This document shows positions 25,434 through 35,505 of a stretch of 64,000 bases of DNA, one piece after another (the stretch's first letter is position 1; the number at the start of each line of letters is the position of its first letter). Origin of the DNA: Tolypothrix sp. PCC 7910 (GTDB lineage Bacteria; Cyanobacteriota; Cyanobacteriia; Cyanobacteriales; Nostocaceae). The stretch lies in NCBI RefSeq assembly GCF_011769525.1, contig NZ_CP050440.1, forward strand, positions 7,302,001-7,366,000, read 5' to 3'. Made by a program: the position numbers and the translations under genes. A model generated the notes under the pieces. It was not told where the DNA came from, did no database searches, and worked only from the letters and a program-made list of their open reading frames with translations.

Positions 25434-26825
25434 CTATTCTATTTGTAAAACAACCAAAGTCATGTCATCGGTATTTTGTTTTTCATCACCGATGAATTGT
25501 TGAACTTGGTCGAACAAGTAATCTACAATTTCTTCTGGCCCATCACAATACCGACAAGCAGCGCTGAAGGAAGCAACGAAGTTTTCTTCATCAAAGCGAT
25601 CGCCTCCGGCGGCGGCGGCATCTGTTAAGCCATCTGTATAGTAAATAATTGTATCTCCAGGTTCTAGTTGTGCCTGGGCATCTTCATATTGGCTGTTGGC
25701 ATCCAAACCAATCAGCATCCCCAAGGTATCTAACCGAGTTACGGTTTTTGTAGCTGCGTGCCACCATAAAGGTGGATTATGTGCCGCATTACTGTAAGAC
25801 AAAATTCGGGTGTAGGGATTATATTCTGAATAAAATAGTGTCACGAATCGGTGCGAATTTTCTAAATCCGCATACATGACTCTATTTAAATTTTGCAAGA
25901 TCCGCGATGGAGAATTACCGTGTAATACTTCTCCCCTCAACATTCCTCGCATCATCGTCATAATTAGGCCAGCGGGGACTCCTTTACCCATCACATCCCC
26001 AATTACTAAACCCCAAGAACCAGTTTCTAAACCATTCTGATTATTTAAATTAATTTGATTTTGATTGGTAGCAATAAAGTCGTAGTAATCTCCGCCTACA
26101 CGATTAGCTGGTTTACAACGTGCAGCTAAGGCTGCACCAGGAATTGAGGGACATTGACGTGGTAGCAGTCGGCGTTGAATTTCTGCACCAATTTCTAATT
26201 CTTGATCTAAACGTTCTTTTTTTCTCAGTTCTACTGCTAGTTCATCGTTTTCAATCGCTACAGCAGTTTGATCTGCTACTAGTCGGACTAACTTTTGTCT
26301 AGTTTCTGTCCAACTATATTCAGGATCGCGGCTTAAAACATAAAGCCATCCCCGTTCTGTATGCTTTACCAAAATTGCTGTGCCAAATATTTGCACATCT
26401 GGCCCCAAATAACGATGCATCTGATCGTCTAAAATTCCCGTGGCGGTTGTTAGTGGGGCGCTATTTTGTAAAAGTGTGATTTGACTAGTAGCTGTTTCTA
26501 AGGCTTTACGAATATTCCGACGCTGTCCGCTGTCTTGCCAGTGTAGTTGTTCTAATCTGACTTGACCGTTTGGTTTATAAAGAAATAGGGCGCTGCCATC
26601 CCCATCTGTAACTCTGGTTGCCATCAGCGGTATCAATTCCAAAAATTGATTCAAATTATTAAAACTTCTGAGGGCAAATCCTAAAGAACTTAACAAATCC
26701 TGAATTTTGTTCTGTTCACGGTGCAGCCTTGCCACGAGTTCTTTCAATGCGACAACTGGAGTTACATCCGTCGTAGCACCATTATTACTATCAGTGGGTT
26801 GAGAGGGCAGTTGAGACACAATCAC
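25434..26825 (-). CDS. GAF-SpoIIE/PP2C-type serine phosphatase
   Basis: 463 residues. A GAF-like domain (about 30-200) is followed by a short coiled segment and a SpoIIE-type PP2C phosphatase domain: CKPANRVGGDYYDF, then WGLVIGDVMGKGVPAGLIMT with the metal-binding Asp, and DTIIYYTDGLTDA near the end. Such proteins dephosphorylate anti-sigma factor antagonists in partner-switching regulation. No anti-sigma kinase or antagonist gene is adjacent. The start is a GTG; another in-frame GTG lies two codons later. Confidence 0.9.
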   Translation of the reverse strand: MIVSQLPSQPTDSNNGATTDVTPVVALKELVARLHREQNKIQDLLSSLGFALRSFNNLNQFLELIPLMATRVTDGDGSALFLYKPNGQVRLEQLHWQDSGQRRNIRKALETATSQITLLQNSAPLTTATGILDDQMHRYLGPDVQIFGTAILVKHTERGWLYVLSRDPEYSWTETRQKLVRLVADQTAVAIENDELAVELRKKERLDQELEIGAEIQRRLLPRQCPSIPGAALAARCKPANRVGGDYYDFIATNQNQINLNNQNGLETGSWGLVIGDVMGKGVPAGLIMTMMRGMLRGEVLHGNSPSRILQNLNRVMYADLENSHRFVTLFYSEYNPYTRILSYSNAAHNPPLWWHAATKTVTRLDTLGMLIGLDANSQYEDAQAQLEPGDTIIYYTDGLTDAAAAGGDRFDEENFVASFSAACRYCDGPEEIVDYLFDQVQQFIGDEKQNTDDMTLVVLQIE

Positions 26826-28067
26826 AGGTATTATTACATTTTAATAAAGGCAAACTTTTAGATTACTGATAAATCCTTTGGCTTTAGCATTGCTAAACCA
26901 TATTGGGGCAAGATTTGTCATTTTAGCAAGAGTAGAAAGACGTAAGCCATTAATTATATAAGTATTGCATTTGCTGATTATATTTCTTGTTAAAGATAGT
27001 AATTATAACTAATGTAATTTTCTTCATAAACTACAACGTCAAACTCCGCAGTTTCCGGCAGACACTAGCAAAATTGTAATTTTTTCATAAGCTAATTACT
27101 CAGTTGTATATCTGGCAACAGAAAAATTCTTTTTAACAAAAATAATATATTACTTTGCCAGTTGGATTTTTGGGGGTGAGGGGTATTAGGTATGAGGGGT
27201 CTCGGGGTCTATCGATAGGTTGAGACTATGTAAATGACCGCTATCCCAAAGGTTAAAAATATGTAAATAAAATGTGCTGGAGCTTGCTGGCAAATGCAAG
27301 ATGGCTAAGGGATTCGCACACCTTTGAGAATATCAGCCCTTAACTTTTAAGCCTAAAGGCTGAGGCAGAATTTTGTATTTTTATAAACATATTTTACACC
27401 TTTAAATTTTGTACAGAGAATAATCGGAGACTTCATAAAAAGTAGAGACTGATAATACACTTAAGAGTTTCTACGGATTGCTGACAACAATGTACTGTTG
27501 ACTGAGCAATTATGCAAAGGGTTCTGGGTACTTACTTTGCCTAGAAACGAGCCTAAATTTACACAGGAATGCCTGAAACTTTCTGCTGGTCAGGGTTTAA
27601 GGATATCCCAATCATTAAAATCTGAAAACCTCTACACCCTTATACCCTGAAACTTTTTTTCAAGTACCTGTAAAGCTAGGAAAACTAGTAAGGCTATCAC
27701 TAGGTTGGTAGCTAACCTAAGCGATGAATAGCCTTTCGCCTGTGGAAAAGGTTACAGAGTTTTCTCAGCGGCAAGTAACTATTGCCATGCTACTAGTAAC
27801 TTCATCATTAGGAAGTTAAAAACGCAGCATTAGAGTAGAATTCTAGCAAAGGTTGTACGAATGTGCGAAAAAACAATTTTTTTTAGAATTTAATCTATTG
27901 ATGCGAAGTTACTAGTACTGAGAATCGAGTACTAAAACCAAAGCGGTAAGGTGAGGTCAAGATAATTGTAGGGGCACAAATATCTTGTGCCCCTAGACTT
28001 GTACTTCATCTACCAGAAATACACTGTATGAGTTTTCCAACAGAAATCCTAACTGACAAATTTTCAA
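26826..28067. other. 1.2-kb intergenic region without protein genes
   Basis: No ORF is supported. Notable parts are a nested inverted repeat at 27692-27733 (GGCTAT...ATAGCC enclosing TAGGTT...AACCTA) in a GC-richer stretch, and the stem at 27970-27994 downstream of ftsY. A structured RNA gene is possible. Confidence 0.5.
27970..27994. repeat. 10-bp inverted repeat downstream of ftsY
   Basis: AGGGGCACAA-ATATC-TTGTGCCCCT, about 75 bp after the ftsY stop. It may serve as a terminator but lacks a T-run, and could equally be a dispersed palindrome. Confidence 0.55.
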
Positions 28068-29777
28068 TCAGCCATTCAGGAGTGCTTCGACAAACTCGTA
28101 GCTAGAAAAGGGACGCAAGTCTTCAATACCTTCACCCGCACCGATAAAGCGAATGGGTAAACCTAGCTGCTGCACCACAGCCAACGCCACGCCTCCCTTA
28201 GCAGTACCATCCAACTTAGTTAAGACTACGCCACTGAGTTGAGCTGCTTGGGAGAAAACCTCAGCTTGCCGCAATCCATTTTGACCTAAAGTAGAGTCGA
28301 GAACTAGCAGTGATTCGACTTTGGCATTAGGAGCTTTTTTATCGATAATCCGGCGAATTTTACTAAGTTCATCCATTAAATTTTTCTTGTTTTGTAATCG
28401 CCCTGCGGTATCAACCAGCAGTAACTCAGTGTCCCTAGCTTGGGCAGCTGCGATCGCATCAAATACCACGGCGGCTGGATCTGTATTTTTTCCGGGATTA
28501 GAAATTACTTCCACACCGCTTCTAGTACCCCACACTTTCACCTGTTCCACAGCCGCAGCCCGGAAGGTATCAGCAGCACCAATTAAGCATTTATAACCAG
28601 ATTTTTGGGCGAGGTGGGCGATTTTACCAATAGTCGTAGTTTTACCGGCACCATTTACACCAGTAATTAACCAAATATTTAAGGTTTCCTTTTCTGGGGC
28701 AAAGTTGGGTTTGTGGGTTGTTTTTACGGGATTATCCAACATATCCCGGAGAATTGTTTTCAGATAAGCGATCGCTTCTTCTGGACGGGTAACTTCTTCG
28801 CGTAATTTTTGTTGTAGCGAACTAATAATTAAATCTGTCGCCTCCACACCTACATCTGCTTGTAGGAGTAATGCCTCAATTTCTGCTACAGCAGCTTGGT
28901 TTAGCGGCCCTTGACCAACAATCGCCTTTAGTTGGTTTAAAATATTGCGCCGGGTTTTATCTAATCCTTGGCGTAACTTTTTCAACCAAGTAATTTCTTC
29001 CAGAGAAATATCTTCTGCTCGCCTACCTTGAGCTGCTAAGATTTCTGCTGACCAGACAAAACCTTCATCAAAGTCCAGTCCGAGAATTTCTGCAGTTGTC
29101 TGTGGTGTAGGGGTTGATGTCGCCGCAACTGGCTGTACTATCTCCGGTTCTGGTACTTCAATAGCGCTGGCGATTAATCTTTCCTGCTTTGCTTGTCGTT
29201 CCGCCGCCGCCCGTTCTAAAAAGGACAAGTTTGCTGCTGTTGGCTGTGCTGTTTCTGGGGTAGTAACAGATTCTTCGGTGGTTGCTGTTTCTACCGCATT
29301 CACTGTTAATTCTTCTGGGCTAGCAACATCTGGTGTTGCAGCAATTTCTTCTATAGAAGAAACCGCTACAGTTTCTGGTTCGTTACCAGATAATTCCTCA
29401 ACATTTGTTGACTCACCAATTGCATCTAATTCTAAGGGTTGCGTAGTTTCTGCAACTGCCGCAGGTTCCTCAGTAATTGTTTCACTCACACTGGCATCTA
29501 ATTCTTCTGATGATGCTGTTTCTGTTAATGCTGCTGGTGCAGTTTCAACTTCAGCCTCAGCAGGAGAAGTCTCCACCTCTTGAGATTGCTGTTTTTGCTG
29601 AATATTTTTATAAGCGGCTTTCGCAAAAGCTAACAAATCTGCCGCTGTGTCTGGTGTAGTTGACGTTTCTGCTGGTTCTGGTTGGGGTTCGGAAACAGCA
29701 GGGGTTTCTTCCTGCTGTTGTTGCGAGGGAACATCAGAGGAATCGTTATGTTGACGGCGGAACCAATTAAAAACCAT
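28068..29777 (-). CDS. ftsY: signal recognition particle receptor FtsY
   Basis: 569 residues. The N-terminal 250 residues are acidic and low in complexity (Glu/Ala/Thr/Val-rich), typical of FtsY, followed by the NG domain: GVNGAGKTTTIGKIA (G1), a DTAGR motif (G3) and TKLDGTAKGG (G4). It docks ribosome-SRP complexes at the membrane for co-translational insertion. nusB and a DUF502 gene lie just upstream on the same strand, a grouping conserved in cyanobacteria. Confidence 0.96.
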   Translation of the reverse strand: MVFNWFRRQHNDSSDVPSQQQQEETPAVSEPQPEPAETSTTPDTAADLLAFAKAAYKNIQQKQQSQEVETSPAEAEVETAPAALTETASSEELDASVSETITEEPAAVAETTQPLELDAIGESTNVEELSGNEPETVAVSSIEEIAATPDVASPEELTVNAVETATTEESVTTPETAQPTAANLSFLERAAAERQAKQERLIASAIEVPEPEIVQPVAATSTPTPQTTAEILGLDFDEGFVWSAEILAAQGRRAEDISLEEITWLKKLRQGLDKTRRNILNQLKAIVGQGPLNQAAVAEIEALLLQADVGVEATDLIISSLQQKLREEVTRPEEAIAYLKTILRDMLDNPVKTTHKPNFAPEKETLNIWLITGVNGAGKTTTIGKIAHLAQKSGYKCLIGAADTFRAAAVEQVKVWGTRSGVEVISNPGKNTDPAAVVFDAIAAAQARDTELLLVDTAGRLQNKKNLMDELSKIRRIIDKKAPNAKVESLLVLDSTLGQNGLRQAEVFSQAAQLSGVVLTKLDGTAKGGVALAVVQQLGLPIRFIGAGEGIEDLRPFSSYEFVEALLNG

Positions 29778-29926
29778 TGCAGCTAGTGAGATTAGTTGTA
29801 ATTTAAGTAAGAGTTATAAGTTATGAGTGTAATTGAATTCCTGACTTTTTCTTGGTGTGAAAACCGCCAGGAGATCATCACTACTCATATCTCACCCTTA
29901 ACTCAAAACTTAGCACTAATAAAACG

Positions 29927-30556
29927 CTATGCAGTCTTTTTCTGCTCCGTGAATCGGCGCAGTACGCCATTAATAAACCGATGACCTTCGTCTCCGCTGT
30001 AGCGTTTGGCTAATTCCACTGCTTCATTGATAGCTACACTATCGGGTAAGCCTAAAAACAGCATTTCTGCGACAGCAATTCTTAGAATATCCCGATCAAT
30101 TTGAGCCAAGCGAGTTACTTGCCAATCTACTAGTGCAGTAGAAATATGTTCATCGATAATATTTCGTTCTTCGTTAACTGTCTTAACAATTTGGATAGCG
30201 TATCTGCTAACTGTTTTATCTTGATTGGCGAGTTGAATCAGTTCCGGAAACTCTACGGCTGCACCCAATTGATTGATGGCAGTTTGGGTTGCGGCGATCG
30301 CTTCTTGTAACATTGTCCTCGCACTATTTAAATCAGACGCACGCGTTTGACTAGTTAAAAGGCGATCGTGACTGCGTTGTAGTTCACCTGCTGCATTATC
30401 CAAATTATCTTGGACTTCTGATCTCAGAGTACGTACTGCCGCTAATACTAACTTGGGGAGTTGTTCTTCTGTGAGTTTCTTGGGGTTAACTGGCAACTGA
30501 CTGAGGCTTAACAGCGCTAGTTCACGCGCCAGTTGCTGTGGTTTACGGTCTTGCAT
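29927..30556 (-). CDS. nusB: transcription antitermination factor NusB
   Basis: 209 residues, all-helical; [13 protein letters not shown] at the N-terminus and the segment [40 protein letters not shown] near the C-terminus are characteristic. It binds boxA RNA with S10 and promotes rRNA transcription. It is longer than the E. coli protein because of an insertion of about 60 residues in the first half, as in other cyanobacteria. Confidence 0.93.
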   Translation of the reverse strand: MQDRKPQQLARELALLSLSQLPVNPKKLTEEQLPKLVLAAVRTLRSEVQDNLDNAAGELQRSHDRLLTSQTRASDLNSARTMLQEAIAATQTAINQLGAAVEFPELIQLANQDKTVSRYAIQIVKTVNEERNIIDEHISTALVDWQVTRLAQIDRDILRIAVAEMLFLGLPDSVAINEAVELAKRYSGDEGHRFINGVLRRFTEQKKTA

Positions 30557-30648
30557 AAAAGTAAGTTGGAGTTAGTTAAGACTGATAAAAGTAGGGAGAA
30601 CGAATTGAGGAGTCTATAGATTTTGCTATAGTCAGACAACCATATTAT

Positions 30649-31383
30649 CTATTTGTTGGTAACTTTCTCCGAGTGATTTGAATTTTCTACTAGGGGGATG
30701 ATTTTTGACTTTGTTTCTAGTGCTGTTACGTCCTCTTGAGAGATGGCTCTAACTGTATTAGGGGCGACAATGCCACCAGAAACTACTATTTTAAAAGCAT
30801 CTTCTATGGACATCGAAAGGGATATCACCTCATCTTCAGGAACGATCGCATACCATCCTGTAGTGGGGTTGGGAGTTGTGGGGATAAAAACACTCAACAT
30901 CGGACGAGACATTTGAGCTTGAATCTCATTGCTGATGATACCCGTCACAAAAGCGATCGCCCATACTCCTCGCCTGGGATACTCTAACAAAATTACACGG
31001 CGGAATTTGCCAGGAGAATCTTTGAGCAGCGTTTCCAAAAGCTGTTTTAGAGTTTTATATACCTGTCCCGCTAGAGGAATTGCCTGTAAAACCTGTTCGC
31101 CAAAATCTAGTAACCACCGCCCCGCAATATTTCGCGCCATCAAGCCAATTACAAGAATACTCAGCAGTGGTACAGCTAACCCAACTCCTAAATTCAGTAT
31201 ATTTACTAGTATAGGATGCAATCCCTCAAACGGGTTGAGTTGTTTGGGAATTTGGGTAAGAAAGTTAATGACCCAACTTGCAATGGTAATAGTTAGCCAG
31301 ATTGTAGTTGCTAGGGGAATTACTACCAACAACCCAGCAATCAGGTCATTTTTTAAGTCCTGTTTTAGGCGATTCATTACCAA
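30649..31383 (-). CDS. DUF502 family membrane protein
   Basis: 244 residues with two N-terminal membrane helices (about 14-40 and 60-85) and a soluble part with GVWAIAFVTG and FIPTTPNPTTGWY, which identify the DUF502 family (also found in plants as LCV-like proteins). Function not established. The TTG at 31383 has AAGGAG 9 nt upstream; an ATG two codons later is the alternative. It heads the DUF502-nusB-ftsY group. Confidence 0.85.
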   Translation of the reverse strand: MVMNRLKQDLKNDLIAGLLVVIPLATTIWLTITIASWVINFLTQIPKQLNPFEGLHPILVNILNLGVGLAVPLLSILVIGLMARNIAGRWLLDFGEQVLQAIPLAGQVYKTLKQLLETLLKDSPGKFRRVILLEYPRRGVWAIAFVTGIISNEIQAQMSRPMLSVFIPTTPNPTTGWYAIVPEDEVISLSMSIEDAFKIVVSGGIVAPNTVRAISQEDVTALETKSKIIPLVENSNHSEKVTNK

Positions 31384-31849
31384 GTCCCGATTCTCCTTGC
31401 TTAGGCTAGTGGAACTTTTTTATCAGTCTTGATACCAACCGATTTATACCAGCGTGTAGACATAATTTAAGGTACAAGCTACCACAAGCAAATTTTGCCA
31501 ACGCTTTTAATTGCATAGTAGATCGCTACGAAGTGCGGCGGCGCTAAGTGGCTGAGAAAATGTTACTTTTCTTCACTATATTTGTAAAATATTATTACAA
31601 ATTTTTTCAGCCTTATGAGGACTACCGCGCCTAATTAAAAGCTGCTAATACTTCTGAAAGTACAAGCAGATAGTCGTAAAGCCGTTTTTGATGTTAAATC
31701 TGTTTTAGAGAGACAAGAGTAACTTTTCTAAAAAAATTATATAAAAAAATATTAATTTATCATAACGGAGATTGGGAACAGCAGAGGGGCAGGGAGCAGG
31801 GGCGAAATCAGTAATAAAAAACACCAAACACCAAACCCCAAACGCCAAA
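31384..31849. other. intergenic region upstream of the DUF502 gene
   Basis: 466 bp, AT-rich. It carries short ACCAAAC/CCCAAAC heptad-like repeats at 31820-31850 next to the glycosyltransferase stop. No gene seen. Confidence 0.45.
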
Positions 31850-32725
31850 TTAAACCACATCAACCTGTGTACTTGTTTGTGCAACAGACACTTTTGTCTC
31901 TAAGCTAGGGACGGGCATATGCTTCATTTCCCATGCTTTCAGCAAAATTAAGTATTCGTAGAATGCCTGTAATGTACACCAAGCCATGCCAGCGCGTCCA
32001 TCTAAACAGCCGCCTAATAAAAAATACATATAAAAGAAGCGTACCAGTGGCCTAGCAGGTAATCGCAAAGATAAGTCTTTTAAGGCGCGGCGTTTTTCTA
32101 CCTCTGATTTACCAAAAAATAAATCTCGCCATTTCACATCTCCTTGTTCTATTTGATGCAGTGTTTCTATGGCTTCATCAGTAGAATAACGGTTATGTTT
32201 CTCAATCCAACGGCTCAAACCCTTGCTACAAGTATAGTGGGGATAAGTTTCTTTTAAAAAGCTGGTTGCACCATTACAAACTTCACGTTCAGTATGTCCG
32301 TAATCAGAAAACCACACTTTACCATGACGGAAAAGACGTAGTTGATAACGGGGATATTGGGTACTGTGGCGAATCCAACGATTCATAAACATAACACGTT
32401 CTGCAACGTAGTAACCAATGTAGTCTGGATTTTGCGTTGCTTGTTCGCATTCTGCAAACAGTTCTGGTGTCATACGTTCATCAGCTTCTAGAATGTAGAC
32501 CCATTCATACTTAGGCATAATCGACTCTAGCATCCAAGTACGCTGTCGCCCGTGGCTTTCAAAAGGGTGTTCAAAGACGCGAACTGGATAGCGATTGGCA
32601 ATTTCTACAGTGCGATCGCTGCTGCATGAATCCACAACAATAATGTCATCCGATAACATTGCTGATTCTATACAAGCAGCAATGTCTAATTCTTCGTTAT
32701 AAGTCAGTATAAAAACAGAAAACAT
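31850..32725 (-). CDS. family 2 glycosyltransferase (WaaE/KdtX-like)
   Basis: About 291 residues. The GT-A fold is shown by SVFILTYNEELDIAACIES at the start, VVDSCSSDRT, and the LEADERM segment that plays the DxD role in metal and nucleotide-sugar binding. The C-terminal half with FYMYFLLGGCLDGRAG is like glycosyltransferases that add heptose or glucose to lipopolysaccharide core. It would act at the inner face of the plasma membrane on surface polysaccharide. The ATG at 32725 is preferred over a TTG two codons upstream. Confidence 0.87.
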   Translation of the reverse strand: MFSVFILTYNEELDIAACIESAMLSDDIIVVDSCSSDRTVEIANRYPVRVFEHPFESHGRQRTWMLESIMPKYEWVYILEADERMTPELFAECEQATQNPDYIGYYVAERVMFMNRWIRHSTQYPRYQLRLFRHGKVWFSDYGHTEREVCNGATSFLKETYPHYTCSKGLSRWIEKHNRYSTDEAIETLHQIEQGDVKWRDLFFGKSEVEKRRALKDLSLRLPARPLVRFFYMYFLLGGCLDGRAGMAWCTLQAFYEYLILLKAWEMKHMPVPSLETKVSVAQTSTQVDVV

Positions 32726-33064
32726 TCTCAACTCTTAGTAAAAATATTTATACCCAATCAAGCTACATATTAGTTAATTTCCTCTCAGTTACCCACGGTA
32801 AAAACCCACAATTAAAGGATAAAATATCTCTTTTATAGCCTCTAGCCCCTATTTTTTAGTTGAACCTCTATGTGATAAATCACACAATAAATGCATAAAA
32901 TCTTTCCTGTCCCCAGTTTCTAGTCCCTATTTTTCAGTTTTTATGGGAAAAGGGTAAAGGATTTGCCCTTTTCCCCTTTACCCTTTAACCTTTTCCCTTC
33001 TTCAGGTTGCTTATTAATACTGGGTTTTTCATTTTGAATTTTGAATCAGCGAATTTTGCCTTAC
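32726..33064. other. intergenic region between glycosyltransferase and HpsJ-like genes
   Basis: 339 bp with imperfect CCCTTTTCCCCTTTACCC repeats (about 32945-33000) and TTTTGAAT units. No gene seen. Confidence 0.45.
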
Positions 33065-33907
33065 TTAACGAGGTGCAGGAGTTTTGCGTCCACTATTTTG
33101 GAAGCTTCCCATACCTTTTAATCCTGTCCAACCGATGATGATGTAACCAAGAGATAACAGCAAACTGCTAATACCAGTTCGGATTCCAGATTTCCAAGCA
33201 TTGTCTTTAGCTTGTTTCTCGGCTTCTTCCTTACGCTGACGAACTAGGCTCAGTTGTTGGTTACGTTGCGCTTGAATATCTGTTTGTTCTTGAATAGCTT
33301 TGTCGAGTACTTTTGGATCTGCCTTAGCTTTCTTCAACAAATCTTTAACAGCTGCGGGGACTTGAGGGCTTTCTAGTGCTTGCTTATATTTTTGCTCGTC
33401 CTTAAGTATTTCAGTCAACTGAGCTTTGGTTTGATTTCGCAGTTGTTCTAGCTGTGCTTTTCCTTGCTCAGTATTCAGTTGTGCTTGCAATTGCGATAAG
33501 CGATTGTTGAGTTGATTTTCTGCCTGATCTGCATCTTGGTTAATTTGATTTACGGCTTGAGCCTTCGCTTGATTCACATTATTGAGATGCAGGGGGAAAA
33601 TTAACAAAAACATTAAGCCTAAGATACTTGATAGTACGAAAGCAGGGAATCTCAGATCGAGACTGGGTGCGCGATCGCTATCACCATCAGTCTCAATCCA
33701 ATAAGCCGCAAACAGTATCCCAAAACCTACCAATGGTACAATCCCCCGATCTACAAGGGCTGTAGCCAAAGCAATTTGCCATGTGCGATCGGTTGGTTGG
33801 AAGGGTAACAACAGAATCGCAAAATCTAGCAAAAAGGACAAAATTAGGATAATGCCCACCACCTTTAATGTCAGGGCAGTGTTCACGGTAGTAAAACGTT
33901 TCACCAT
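33065..33907 (-). CDS. HpsJ-like membrane protein
   Basis: 280 residues: membrane helices at about 12-35, 47-67, 85-105 and 248-268, with a long Gln/Lys/Ala-rich coiled coil (about 110-240) between the third and fourth. The layout and N-terminus LTLKVVGIILILSFLLDF resemble HpsJ, a protein of the hormogonium polysaccharide locus of Nostoc punctiforme needed for gliding motility. The nearby glycosyltransferase fits a polysaccharide role, but the other hps genes are absent here, so this is a family-level call. Confidence 0.65.
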   Translation of the reverse strand: MVKRFTTVNTALTLKVVGIILILSFLLDFAILLLPFQPTDRTWQIALATALVDRGIVPLVGFGILFAAYWIETDGDSDRAPSLDLRFPAFVLSSILGLMFLLIFPLHLNNVNQAKAQAVNQINQDADQAENQLNNRLSQLQAQLNTEQGKAQLEQLRNQTKAQLTEILKDEQKYKQALESPQVPAAVKDLLKKAKADPKVLDKAIQEQTDIQAQRNQQLSLVRQRKEEAEKQAKDNAWKSGIRTGISSLLLSLGYIIIGWTGLKGMGSFQNSGRKTPAPR

Positions 33908-34322
33908 AGTTTTTTAGTCTTTGAGTAAATCAGAGTGATTGTCCTATATAAAGTTACTGGAATATTGTTCCCATAACCGTACTTGTTATAAGCCAATAAA
34001 AAGTAGATGTAACACAATTACATAATGTCGGTACTCAATGGCTCAAAAGCCGCGCGCCGCCATCAATTATCAATACTTACTAGTTTTGACTATTAACTAA
34101 TTAACGCAAAATCTTACCCCTTATCAGGGATAAGCACAGAGATTCTCCGCCTCTTGCAATACAACTACACCAAAGTAGCACTTGTCATCATAAGTGTCCT
34201 CAGAATTTACCTAGTGTTTTGCAACACTTTTATTAAGTTCATCCCACTCCCTTTTAGGGAGGCTAGGGGGGATCGAATTCTATGCAGCCTCATAAAAAAT
34301 TGGTATGACTCGTATTAATACC
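33908..34322. other. intergenic region between HpsJ-like and MoxR genes
   Basis: 415 bp. Nothing beyond AT-rich sequence and a CCCTTTTAGGGAGGCTAGGGGGGATC stretch of dispersed-repeat type near 34250. Confidence 0.4.
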
Positions 34323-35273
34323 TCATCTTGGTACAGGTACTTGATTAATTACAGACGTAATTACTGCATCAATTTGTAAACCATCAAGCATAGCTTCTGG
34401 TTTTAAAATCAAACGATGACGTAATAAAGGTGAGGCGACAGCTTTCACATCATCTGGTGTGACAAAATTCCTTCCTGCTAACCACGCAGCAGCTTGCGAT
34501 GTCTGCAACCAAGCACCAGCAGCGCGAGGTGATGCACCCAAAGCTAATTCGGGATGTTGACGTGATGTTTTGACTAAAGCTAGTAGATAATCAATTATTG
34601 ATTCAGATACTTTAACTTCTTTGACTGCTTGCCTTGCTTGCAAAATTTCGCTGACTGTTGCTATGGGTTCAAGCCGATTAATATCTCCTCTTCGTGCTGC
34701 AAACCCTGCTTGACGATTGAGTAACATTTGCTTTTCTGCTGCTTGATCGGGGTAATCTACAGCTAACTTAAATAAAAACCTATCTAACTGCGCTTCTGGT
34801 AAAGGATAAGTACCCTCAAATTCTAGGGGATTTTGTGTAGCAATGACCCAAAATAATTCTGGCAAGGGTAAACTTTCACCATCTAAAGTTACCTGCATTT
34901 CTTCCATTGCTTCTAACAACGCCGCTTGCGTTTTTGGTGGAGTGCGGTTAATTTCATCTGCTAATAGCACTTCGGTAAAAACCGGGCCTTTTTTCAAAGT
35001 AAAACTGCGGCTATTCAAATCAAAAATATTTGTCCCAGTAATATCTGATGGTAAGACATCTGGTGTTAGTTGAATCCGGCGAAAATCAGCTTTAATTAAC
35101 TGCGCTAATACCTTAACTAAGAGAGTTTTACCAGTTCCCGGGACTCCTTCTAAAATTATATGTCCACCTGCTAGCAGCGCTACTAGTAACTGTTGCACCA
35201 GGCTAGATTGCCCAACAATTACCTGGTTAAGACCTTTCCCTAGGCGAATTAAAACAGAATTTATTTCATTCAT
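34323..35273 (-). CDS. MoxR-family AAA ATPase
   Basis: 316 residues. Walker A GVPGTGKT (about 43-50), Walker B LLADEINRTPPKTQAALLEAMEE and the sensor 1 segment WVIATQNPLEFEGTYPLPEAQLDRF are standard for MoxR proteins, which act as chaperones that help assemble or insert cofactors into partner complexes. The upstream genes encode DUF4350 and DUF4129 proteins, the usual partners; the DUF58 protein often found with them is not in the window. Confidence 0.93.
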   Translation of the reverse strand: MNEINSVLIRLGKGLNQVIVGQSSLVQQLLVALLAGGHIILEGVPGTGKTLLVKVLAQLIKADFRRIQLTPDVLPSDITGTNIFDLNSRSFTLKKGPVFTEVLLADEINRTPPKTQAALLEAMEEMQVTLDGESLPLPELFWVIATQNPLEFEGTYPLPEAQLDRFLFKLAVDYPDQAAEKQMLLNRQAGFAARRGDINRLEPIATVSEILQARQAVKEVKVSESIIDYLLALVKTSRQHPELALGASPRAAGAWLQTSQAAAWLAGRNFVTPDDVKAVASPLLRHRLILKPEAMLDGLQIDAVITSVINQVPVPR

Positions 35274-35505
35274 ATTAAACTAATTCGTAATTTATAATTC
35301 GTAATTCGTAATTAGGATACTTAAATATAATTTTGATTTAGGTGTTATAAATTGCTGTTTAATTTTAGAGTATTAATATAAATTATCTTGTTTGTTTAAC
35401 AATTTGTAATTATTAATTACATTATGGAAATACGGCACCCAACAAGAATAAACCCTTTTTGAGCGAAATAAACTCGCAGCATAATTACGAATTACGACTT
35501 ACGAA

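Noticed and set aside
25434-26825. Full partner-switching operon around the SpoIIE-type phosphatase
   Set aside because: No anti-sigma kinase, STAS antagonist or sigma factor gene is adjacent.
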